This document shows, piece after piece, positions 16,230-23,192 of a stretch of DNA of 64,000 bases. Source of the DNA: Sinomonas terrae (lineage in GTDB: Bacteria > Actinomycetota > Actinomycetes > Actinomycetales > Micrococcaceae); NCBI RefSeq assembly GCF_022539255.1, contig NZ_JAKZBV010000001.1:2976001-3040000 (forward strand), read 5' to 3'. The translations under genes and the position numbers were made by a program. The number at the start of each line of letters is the position of its first letter. Position 1 is the stretch's first letter. The notes below the pieces were generated by a model. It was not told the origin of the DNA and did no database searches. It saw only the letters and a program-made list of their open reading frames with translations.

Positions 16230-17791
16230 CTCCAGCCCACAGCGCGCCCGAGCGCATCGTCGTCGTCGGCTTCGGGCCCGTCGCGGCGCGGTTCGTCGAT
16301 GAGCTGCGGCCCGCAGCGGCGGCCGGAGTCGCTGAGGTGACCGTCATCGGTGACGAGGAGCAGCCGGCGTACAACCGGGTCCTCGTCGCGGATCTCGGCG
16401 TCGGGAGGACGGCGCTCGCGTCGATGCGGCTTGCGGACCCCGACGACCTCGCGTCGCACGGGATCCGGGCTGTCCTCGGCACCCACGTCGCGCGGATCGA
16501 CAGGAGTCGGAGGCTCGTGCACACCGCGGAGGGCGGCCCATTCCCCTATGACCGGCTCGTCCTCGCAACCGGGGCCCGCGCGGCGATCCCCAACCTCACC
16601 GGCCTCAACCCCGATCCCCTTCATCCCGTCCTCCCCCACGGGGTGACGGCCCTGCGTGACCTCGCCGACGCCGAGCGGCTCTCGGCTGCCGTGCGCGGAC
16701 GCAAGCGGATCGTCGTCCTCGGCGGCGGGGTGCTGGGCCTCGAGGCGGCCCTCGCGGCCTCGGAAGAGGGCGCGACCGTGACGGTCGTGCATCACGGCGC
16801 GCGGCCCCTCGGCCGCCAGATCGACCCCGGTGGCGGGGCGACGCTCGCCGCAGTCCTGCGTGCCGGAGGCCTGCGGCTCGCCCCGAATGCCCGCGCAACA
16901 GGCATCGAAACAGACGACGACGGCGCGTTCCGGGCGCTCCTGCTCGAGGACGGGTCGGCGATCGACGGCGACCTGCTCGTCCTCGCGTGCGGCGCCCGGC
17001 CCCGGCGAGAGCTCGCGGAGGGGGCGGGACTCGGCACGGACGCCGGAATCCTCGTGGACCACCGGCTCGCGGCCCTCCATACGGAGCATGTGTTCGCCAT
17101 CGGTGACTGCGCCGAGGTCCGGTGCGCCGACGCGACCTGTGAAGAGTGCGCGCGAGGGGACGGGCCGAGCGGACTCATCGCTCCGGGCTGGCGCCAGGCC
17201 GACTGGCTCGCTGCCTCCTTCCGCTCGCGGCTCCTCGGCGAGCCCGCCCCCGCGCCCTTGCCCGAGGAACGGCCGGGCGTCATCCTGCTCAAGGCGCGTG
17301 GGGTCAACCTCGCGCTCGCGGGGAACGTGCAGCGGGAGCCTTGGGAGTCGGTCGCCTGGGACGCGGACGACGGCGGGCGGTCGCCCATCGACGTCTCCCT
17401 CTGGGCGGACCCGGCCCACGGACGCTACGTGAAGATGTGCACCCGCAAGGGGGTCCTCGAGGGGTTCATCGCCCTCGGCATGCCGCGCGCTGCCGCGGAG
17501 CTGACGCTCCTGTTCGGAAGCGGAGCCGAGCTACCCGCCGATCGCTCGGTGCTGCTCCGGCTCGACGGCCCCGAGAGCTCCCTCGGGGCGCCCGGCTCGT
17601 CCGCAGGGCCGGAGTCGACGCTCTGTCGGTGCGCGGGAGTGAGCAGGGGGACCGTCCAGGAAGCCGTGCTCGGCGGGTGCTCGACGGTCGAGGAGGTCTC
17701 GAAGTCGACACGCGCGGGAACCGGCTGCGGAGGCTGCCGCGACTCCGTGCGCGAGCTCATCGAGCAGCACTTCGCCGTGGCCGCCGCCTAG
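16226..17791 (+). CDS. FAD-dependent NAD(P)H oxidoreductase with C-terminal BFD domain, nitrate reductase electron donor
   Basis: The 521-residue flavoprotein resembles the N-terminal half of NirB. Two dinucleotide folds are visible, IVVVGFGPVAARFV (FAD, about 11-24) and IVVLGGGVLGLEAA (NADH, about 157-170), plus the FAIGDCAEV loop. A C-terminal BFD-type 2Fe-2S domain has cysteines in LCRCAG and GTGCGGCR (about 470-505). It most likely passes electrons from NAD(P)H to NasA, as the NasB/NasC small subunits do. GTG overlaps the nasA stop by 4 bases. It lacks the siroheme domain, so it is not a nitrite reductase itself. Confidence 0.85.
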   Translation: MTPAHSAPERIVVVGFGPVAARFVDELRPAAAAGVAEVTVIGDEEQPAYNRVLVADLGVGRTALASMRLADPDDLASHGIRAVLGTHVARIDRSRRLVHTAEGGPFPYDRLVLATGARAAIPNLTGLNPDPLHPVLPHGVTALRDLADAERLSAAVRGRKRIVVLGGGVLGLEAALAASEEGATVTVVHHGARPLGRQIDPGGGATLAAVLRAGGLRLAPNARATGIETDDDGAFRALLLEDGSAIDGDLLVLACGARPRRELAEGAGLGTDAGILVDHRLAALHTEHVFAIGDCAEVRCADATCEECARGDGPSGLIAPGWRQADWLAASFRSRLLGEPAPAPLPEERPGVILLKARGVNLALAGNVQREPWESVAWDADDGGRSPIDVSLWADPAHGRYVKMCTRKGVLEGFIALGMPRAAAELTLLFGSGAELPADRSVLLRLDGPESSLGAPGSSAGPESTLCRCAGVSRGTVQEAVLGGCSTVEEVSKSTRAGTGCGGCRDSVRELIEQHFAVAAA

Positions 17792-17805
17792 CGCCGGAAG
17801 GGCAA

Positions 17806-18279
17806 CTAGGCCACCCCCACGACCTCCTCGAGGCCCTCGACCGCCTCCGAGAAGGCGGACCCCGGGGCGTCGGCGAGCGCGGGGAACAAGAGTGCGTCCT
17901 CCTTGTCGGCGTGCAGCGCGAAAGCCCTCACGATCGCCTGCCCGACTGCCGCCGAGCGGACGCCGTCCGAGACGCGCAGCTCCTCGACGAGTGCGGCGAG
18001 CGCTTCGTGGTCGTGCCGCAGGCCCTCGACGAGAAGCTGCGCCTCGACGACGCCGGCCGCGACGGGGTAGATCCTGTCCTCCTCGGCGACGCAGTGCGGC
18101 ACGAGATCGTCCGTGCACCACTCGATGAGGTTGCCCTTCTCGTCGTACACGGTCCCGCTGTCCCCCGCTTCGACGGCGGCCGTGAGGGCTTGGGAGAGCG
18201 CGGACGCGCGATCGACCATGTCAGCGTGGTGGTTCCGGACGGCGGTCAGCGCCTGCCCATCGGAGAGGTGAGATGCCAT
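17806..18279 (-). CDS. Hemerythrin domain-containing protein
   Basis: The 157-residue four-helix-bundle protein has the spaced metal ligands of a di-iron hemerythrin: HADMVDR (first helix), HCVAEE, HDHEAL, and HADKEDALLFP (last helix). Such proteins bind O2 or NO, or store iron. ATG at 18279 is preferred to a longer open frame reaching 18315, but no clear RBS is seen for either. It lies tail to tail with the nitrate-reductase operon and behind lpdA on the same strand; an NO-handling role beside nitrate/nitrite reduction is possible but unproven. Confidence 0.82.
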   Translation of the reverse strand: MASHLSDGQALTAVRNHHADMVDRASALSQALTAAVEAGDSGTVYDEKGNLIEWCTDDLVPHCVAEEDRIYPVAAGVVEAQLLVEGLRHDHEALAALVEELRVSDGVRSAAVGQAIVRAFALHADKEDALLFPALADAPGSAFSEAVEGLEEVVGVA

Positions 18280-18348
18280 GGCGCCATCATCACCCGGCTT
18301 CGGCGGGACCCTCAAGGCTTGAGTCCATCGAGCCCTGAACGTCTCAGG

Positions 18349-19752
18349 TCACATGTGCACGTGGAGCCGACGCGCCGCCTCGGAGATCGAGCCCGAGAGC
18401 GAGGGGTAGACGGCGTAGGTTCCGGCGACGTCGTCGACGTGGAGCTTCTGCTCGACGGCGAGGGCGAGGGCGAAGATGAGCTCCGAGGCGTTTGAGCCCA
18501 TGACGACGGCGCCGATCACCGTGCCGGTGCCCTTGCGGGCGATGATCTTCACGAATCCGTCGGTCGTGTTGCGCATCTTGGCGCGCGCGTTGCTCTTGAG
18601 CCGCAGGGTCACGACGTCGCCCGCGACCTTGCCGCTCGCGACGTCCGCCTCCGAGACGCCCACCGAGGCGATTTCGGGCGACGTGAAGATGTTCGACGCG
18701 ACGTAGTTGAGGTTGAGCGGCGTCGTCTGGTCGCCGAGGAAGTGTGCGACCGCGATCCGCCCCTGCATCGCCGCAACCGAGGCAAGGGCGAGGACGCCCG
18801 TGCAGTCGCCCGCGGCGTAGACGTTGATCGCCGTCGTGCGGGAGACGCCGTCGACCTTGATGTGGCCGCTCTCCGACAGGGCGATGCCGGCCTCCTCGAG
18901 CCCGATGTCCGCCGTGTTGGGGATCGAGCCGACGCACACGAGGCAATGTGATCCGGTCACCTTGGTGCCGTCCCCGAGGACGACGGCGACGCCGTCGCCC
19001 GTGCGCTCGACGGCGGCCGCGCGGGAGCGCGAGAGGACGTTGACGCCTCGCCGCGCGAAGACCTTCTCGAGCAGCTCGGCCGCGTCCTCGTCTGAGCCGG
19101 GGAGCACGCGGTCGCGCGAGGAGACGAGCGTGACCTTCGCCCCGAGCCCGTTGTAGGCGGAGGCGAACTCGGCTCCGGTCACGCCCGAGCCGACGACGAT
19201 GAGGTGCTCGGGGATCTCCTCGAGCGTGTAGATCTGAGTCCAGTTGAGGATCCGCTCGCCGTCGTAGCGGGCGGTCGGCAGCTCGCGGGGGTGGGCGCCG
19301 ACGGCGAGGATCACCGCGTCCGCCTCGATGCGCTCGACGCCGTCCTCGGTTGAGACCTCGATGGTGTGCTGCTCGACCAGGCGCCCCTCACCCATGACAA
19401 GGCGGACCCCGAGCTGCTCGAGACCGGCCCGGATGTCCTCTGACTGCTGGTGGGCGAGCCCGAGCAGACGGGCGTTGACCGCGCGGATGTCTGCGCGCTT
19501 GATGGCCTCGCCCTCGTGCTCTCCGAAGCGGACGCCAAGGGCCGTGGCTTCCTCGACGCGCGTCATGAGATCGGAGGTTGCGATGAGGGTCTTGGACGGC
19601 ACGACGTCCGTCAGCACTGCCGAGCCGCCGAGCCCGGCGCGCTCGACGACGGTCACTCGCGCTCCGAGGGAGGCCGCAACGGAGGCAGCTTCGTAACCGC
19701 CGGGCCCGCCTCCCAGGATGGCGATATGGGGCACGCTGAAGTCGGGGTTCAT
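18349..19752 (-). CDS. lpdA: NAD(P)H-quinone dehydrogenase / flavoprotein disulfide reductase-like protein (LpdA)
   Basis: This 467-residue member of the pyridine-nucleotide disulfide reductase family has FAD-binding IAILGGGPGGYEAASVAASLG at the N-terminus, an NAD(P)-binding GSGVTGAEFASAY fold and a C-terminal dimerisation domain. The redox-active CxxxxC pair is missing: the site reads GGSAVLTDVVPSKTLI, as in mycobacterial LpdA, which reduces quinones rather than disulfides. ATG at 19752 is chosen because the FAD fold starts 9 residues later; the frame is open to 19830. It is divergent from the PNP gene, an arrangement also found near mycobacterial lpdA. Confidence 0.88.
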   Translation of the reverse strand: MNPDFSVPHIAILGGGPGGYEAASVAASLGARVTVVERAGLGGSAVLTDVVPSKTLIATSDLMTRVEEATALGVRFGEHEGEAIKRADIRAVNARLLGLAHQQSEDIRAGLEQLGVRLVMGEGRLVEQHTIEVSTEDGVERIEADAVILAVGAHPRELPTARYDGERILNWTQIYTLEEIPEHLIVVGSGVTGAEFASAYNGLGAKVTLVSSRDRVLPGSDEDAAELLEKVFARRGVNVLSRSRAAAVERTGDGVAVVLGDGTKVTGSHCLVCVGSIPNTADIGLEEAGIALSESGHIKVDGVSRTTAINVYAAGDCTGVLALASVAAMQGRIAVAHFLGDQTTPLNLNYVASNIFTSPEIASVGVSEADVASGKVAGDVVTLRLKSNARAKMRNTTDGFVKIIARKGTGTVIGAVVMGSNASELIFALALAVEQKLHVDDVAGTYAVYPSLSGSISEAARRLHVHM

Positions 19753-19868
19753 CGTCACGGATATCCATTCTGCCTGCCTGCCTCCCGCTCCACCACCGTC
19801 TACAGCACAGATGCGCGTGATGTGGCCCACGGCTCCGCGTGAGACGTGCCTCGCCCGCTCGCCGTTGG

Positions 19869-19874
19869 TAGGTT
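19869..19874 (+). promoter_or_regulatory. -10 element TAGGTT before the PNP gene
   Basis: TAGGTT lies 6 bp before the GTG at 19881, again a leaderless arrangement. The 128-bp gap also carries the divergent lpdA promoter, for which no clear hexamers could be assigned. Confidence 0.55.
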
Positions 19875-19880
19875 CTACCT

Positions 19881-20684
19881 GTGACGACTTCCGAGCCCTT
19901 CGAGCTGGCCCAAGCCGCCGCGGGCTATATCGCCGAGGCCACCGGCGTGGGCTCGCACGACATCGCGCTCGTCCTCGGCTCAGGCTGGAGCGGTGCGGCG
20001 GACCTCATCGGCGACGTCACTGCGACCCTGCCCTCGAACGAGGTCCCGGGCTTCTCGGCCCCTGCCGTGGTCGGGCACGTCGGCACCATCCGCTCGATCC
20101 TCCTCCCGAACGGGAAGCGGGCCCTCGTCCTGGGCGCGCGAACGCATTATTACGAGGGCAAGGGCGTGCGCTCAGTGGTCCACGGCGTACGCACAGCGGC
20201 AGCGGCGGGCTGCTCCGTCGTCGTCCTCACCAACGGCTGCGGCGGCCTCAACCCCGCGTGGCGGCCCGGAACACCCGTCCTGATCAGCGACCACATCAAC
20301 CTCACGGCCGCCTCTCCCCTCGAGGGGGCGACGTTCGTGGACCTCACGGACCTGTATTCGCCCCGCCTCCGCGAACTGGCGCGCGAAATCGATCCCTCCC
20401 TCGACGAAGGCGTGTACGCACAGTTTCCGGGCCCTCATTACGAGACCCCTGCCGAAGTGCAGTACGCGCACCGAATCGGCGCCGACCTGATCGGCATGTC
20501 CACCGCGCTCGAGGCCATCGCCGCACGTCAGGCCGGCATGGAGGTCTTCGGGATCTCGCTCGTGACGAACCTCGCCGCCGGCATCAGCCCCACCCCACTG
20601 AGTCACGAGGAAGTGCTCGAAGCCGGCGAGGCCGCCGGTCCCCGCATCTCACGGCTTCTGGCCGACGTCATCGCGAAGATCTGA
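19881..20684 (+). CDS. punA: Purine-nucleoside phosphorylase (trimeric type)
   Basis: The 267-residue enzyme cleaves purine nucleosides with phosphate to base and ribose-1-phosphate in purine salvage. Signatures are VLGSGWSG (phosphate loop), GARTHYYEGK, LTNGCGGLNPAWRPGTPVLISDHINL, GPHYETPAEVQ and the base-binding GMSTALEAIAAR plus SLVTNLAAGIS. The length is normal for the low-molecular-mass trimeric class. The phosphosugar mutase follows after 9 bp, which fits further conversion of ribose-1-phosphate. Confidence 0.94.
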   Translation: MTTSEPFELAQAAAGYIAEATGVGSHDIALVLGSGWSGAADLIGDVTATLPSNEVPGFSAPAVVGHVGTIRSILLPNGKRALVLGARTHYYEGKGVRSVVHGVRTAAAAGCSVVVLTNGCGGLNPAWRPGTPVLISDHINLTAASPLEGATFVDLTDLYSPRLRELAREIDPSLDEGVYAQFPGPHYETPAEVQYAHRIGADLIGMSTALEAIAARQAGMEVFGISLVTNLAAGISPTPLSHEEVLEAGEAAGPRISRLLADVIAKI

Positions 20685-20693
20685 AGGGTTCCC

Positions 20694-22460
20694 ATGAGCA
20701 CCTCCCCGGCACAACTCGAAGAGCTGCGCGCCCGCGCCGAAGCATGGGCGGCCGCCGACCCTGACCCTGAGACGGCCGCACAGCTCCGCTCGATGCTCGA
20801 GCAGACCGCCGAGGGACAGGCCGCCGCCGCACAGGAACTCGCCGAGGCGTTCGGCGGCACCCTCGAGTTCGGCACGGCCGGCCTCCGTGCCGCGCTGGGG
20901 CCCGGCCCGAACCGGATGAACCTGGTCGTCGTGCGGCGGGCGGCAGCCGGCGTCGCGCAGTTCCTCCTCGAGCGCGTCAGCGGACACCCGTCCGGCGACC
21001 GGCCCCGCGCCGTCGTCGGCTTCGACGCGCGGAAGAACTCGCACGCCTTCGCCCTCGACACGGCGGCGATCTTCACGGCCGCCGGGATCCAGACGTTCCT
21101 CCTGCCCACGGCCCTGCCGACGCCCGTGCTCGCCTACGCCCTCCGTGCCCTGGACTGCGACGGCGGCGTCATGGTGACGGCGAGCCACAATCCGGCGCAG
21201 GACAACGGCTACAAGGTGTACCTGGGCGGGCGCGCGGTCGACGACGACGGGCGAGGCGCGCAGATCGTCGCACCGATCGACGCCGAGATCGCCGAGCTGA
21301 TCGACGGTGTCGGCAGCGGAGACATTACGCTCGCCGGGTCGGGCTGGACCGTCCTCACCCCAAACATCGCCGCCGAATACCGCGCGGGCGTCGCTCGCCT
21401 CGCCCGGCCGGATATCTTCCCTGCGCGCGACCTCAAGATCGTCTTGACCCCGCTGCACGGGGTGGGTGGAACGACCGCGCTCGGGCTTTTGCGCGAGGCC
21501 GGATTCGCAGACGTGACGATTGTCGAGGAGCAGGCCCTGCCCGACCCTGACTTCCCCACCGTCGCGTTCCCGAACCCCGAGGAGCCCGGCGCTCTCGACC
21601 TCGCGTACGAGACGGCCCAGAGGCTGGAAGCGGACATCGTGATAGCGAACGACCCGGACGCGGACCGGTGCGCCGTGGGCGTTCCGGATCCCGTGACCGG
21701 CGAGTGGCGCATGCTGCGAGGCGACGAGGTGGGCGCACTGCTCGGAGCCCACATCGTGCGTCGCCTCGGCCTCGCGAACGGCGGCCATCAGCCGGCGGAC
21801 GAGGAAGCCGGAGCGACACGCTATGTCTTCGCGAACTCGATCGTCTCGTCGCGTCTCCTCGGCCGCATCGCGCAGGCCGCGGGAATCGAGCACCGGGAGA
21901 CGCTCACGGGGTTCAAGTGGATCTCGCGCGTCCCGGGCCTCACCTATGGCTACGAGGAGGCGCTCGGCTATTGCGTCGCCCCGGAGCTCGTGAAGGACAA
22001 GGACGGTATCTCGGCGGCCCTGCTCATCGCGGAGCTCGCCGCGGACGCGAAGGCCCAAGGGGAGACCCTCTTCGACAGGCTCGCCGCGCTCCAGGTGCTC
22101 CACGGGGTGCACCTGACCGACCAGCTGAGCGTTCGGGTCGCGGATCTGGGCCTGCTCGAGGCGATGATGGTCCGGCTCCGGGAGAATCCGCCGGCAGCCT
22201 TCGCCGAGTCCCAGGTCGAGACCACGATCGACCTCTCCGAAGGCTCGGCCGACCTGCCGCCCGCCGAGGGGCTCGTCTGGGTGACGCGGGATGAGACGCG
22301 CGTGATCGTCCGGCCAAGCGGCACGGAGCCCAAGCTCAAGTGCTACGTCGAGGTGGTCCGGCCCGTGGACAGCTCAGCCGAGCTTTCCGACGCCCAGGCA
22401 GCTGCCCGCCAGGCAATGGACGCCGCGCTCGAGGACGTGCGCGAGGCGCTCGGGCTGTAG
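20694..22460 (+). CDS. pmmB: Phosphoglucomutase/phosphomannomutase family (PmmB-like)
   Basis: This 588-residue alpha-D-phosphohexomutase has four domains: the active-site serine loop MVTASHNPAQDNGYKVY (about 161-177), the Mg2+ loop ANDPDADRCAVGV (about 320-332), the sugar-binding GYEEALGY (about 418-425) and the phosphate-binding RPSGTEPKLKCYVEV near the C-terminus. At about 580 residues it belongs to the long PGM2/PmmB group, which can interconvert hexose- or pentose-1- and 5/6-phosphates. It is likely co-transcribed with the PNP gene and could channel ribose-1-phosphate to ribose-5-phosphate. Confidence 0.92.
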   Translation: MSTSPAQLEELRARAEAWAAADPDPETAAQLRSMLEQTAEGQAAAAQELAEAFGGTLEFGTAGLRAALGPGPNRMNLVVVRRAAAGVAQFLLERVSGHPSGDRPRAVVGFDARKNSHAFALDTAAIFTAAGIQTFLLPTALPTPVLAYALRALDCDGGVMVTASHNPAQDNGYKVYLGGRAVDDDGRGAQIVAPIDAEIAELIDGVGSGDITLAGSGWTVLTPNIAAEYRAGVARLARPDIFPARDLKIVLTPLHGVGGTTALGLLREAGFADVTIVEEQALPDPDFPTVAFPNPEEPGALDLAYETAQRLEADIVIANDPDADRCAVGVPDPVTGEWRMLRGDEVGALLGAHIVRRLGLANGGHQPADEEAGATRYVFANSIVSSRLLGRIAQAAGIEHRETLTGFKWISRVPGLTYGYEEALGYCVAPELVKDKDGISAALLIAELAADAKAQGETLFDRLAALQVLHGVHLTDQLSVRVADLGLLEAMMVRLRENPPAAFAESQVETTIDLSEGSADLPPAEGLVWVTRDETRVIVRPSGTEPKLKCYVEVVRPVDSSAELSDAQAAARQAMDAALEDVREALGL

Positions 22461-22489
22461 CCCCGTCAGACGGCGAGACTGACCCCGGT

Positions 22490-22572
22490 CAGGCTGCGAT
22501 CTGGCGGGCAGGCCGCGATCTGGCGGTCAGGCCGCGATCTTCACGCGCTGCATCTTCACGCTGCGATCTGGA
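22490..22572 (-). repeat. About 18-bp tandem repeat carrying the nirD stop codon
   Basis: Read on the minus strand, the unit CAGATCGCGGCCTGA(CCGC) recurs four to five times at and after the nirD end. The real stop (22556-22558) lies inside one copy, so later copies bring further in-frame or near-frame stops. Copies are imperfect and 15-20 bp long. Confidence 0.75.
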
Positions 22573-22987
22573 CGATCCCGTCCACGACGCGCGCGGGGAA
22601 TGCCGCGAGCGGGGCCCCCGCACCGTCCAGTCGCTCCCCGGTGAGCAGGTCGTAGACCTGCTTGTGCAGGGGCGAGGCAATGGTCGGCCGGTCGCCGCGG
22701 GAGCCGACGATGCCGCGGGCCATCACGTGGGCCTCCGTCGCCGGGTCCCTCTGGTCGACCGCGTACACCTCGCCCGAGGCGAGGCGGAAGACGGCGACCT
22801 GCTGCCCCGCGACGAGCGCGGCCTCGCCCCAGTTGGGCTCGAGGTCGTTCAGATTGCACACGCTGTGCCAGCTCGGCAGGACGCTTCCGGCGGCCGCTTC
22901 GAGAGTGTCCACTTCATCCGAGTCCACTTCATCCGACAGGGCGAGTGAAGGGGCTGTGATCGTCATGGCAGAGGCTGTGATCGTCAT
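22556..22987 (-). CDS. nirD: Nitrite reductase (NADH) small subunit
   Basis: The 143-residue Rieske-fold protein partners NirB in reducing nitrite to ammonium. The core reads WHSVCNLNDLEPNWGEAALVAGQQVAVFRL, with IASPLHKQVYDLLTGE where true Rieske proteins have the second ligand pair; as usual for NirD the 2Fe-2S ligands are absent. A 21-bp duplication at the start gives two in-frame ATGs (22987 and 22966, MTITASA then MTITAPS), so either may be used. It is transcribed divergently from nirB across a gap with GlnR-like boxes, an unusual arrangement because nirB and nirD are normally co-directional. Confidence 0.88.
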   Translation of the reverse strand: MTITASAMTITAPSLALSDEVDSDEVDTLEAAAGSVLPSWHSVCNLNDLEPNWGEAALVAGQQVAVFRLASGEVYAVDQRDPATEAHVMARGIVGSRGDRPTIASPLHKQVYDLLTGERLDGAGAPLAAFPARVVDGIVQIAA

Positions 22988-23032
22988 GCCACAACGCTAC
23001 GGAGACCCGCGTTTCGCTCGGGTTGAACCTGC

Positions 23033-23115
23033 GTCACGCGAAAGTAAAACCGGCCTCACTAATGCCGAAACATGCCCGTGACAGTGAAGTTAATCCACCG
23101 TTACACGAGGGCAAC
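23033..23115. promoter_or_regulatory. Two GlnR-like box quartets between nirD and nirB
   Basis: Boxes GTCAC (23033), GTAAA (23044), CTCAC (23055) and CGAAA (23066), then GTGAC (23078), GTTAA (23089), GTTAC (23100) and GCAAC (23111), are 11 bp apart within each quartet and 12 bp between quartets. This matches the gTnAC-n6-GaAAC layout of actinobacterial GlnR sites. A -10-like TACGCT at 23137-23142 serves nirB. The first quartet could serve nirD and the second nirB. Confidence 0.7.
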
Positions 23116-23192
23116 TGAAGCGAAATCGCCCCTTCCTACGCTGGAGGAAACCTCGCCGGACTGCCCGGCGCCCCCTCAACGGAAGGCACCAC

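Noticed and set aside
22556..22987. nirD considered as a true Rieske ferredoxin
   Set aside because: The two Cys-x-His ligand pairs are absent; the protein matches the NirD type.
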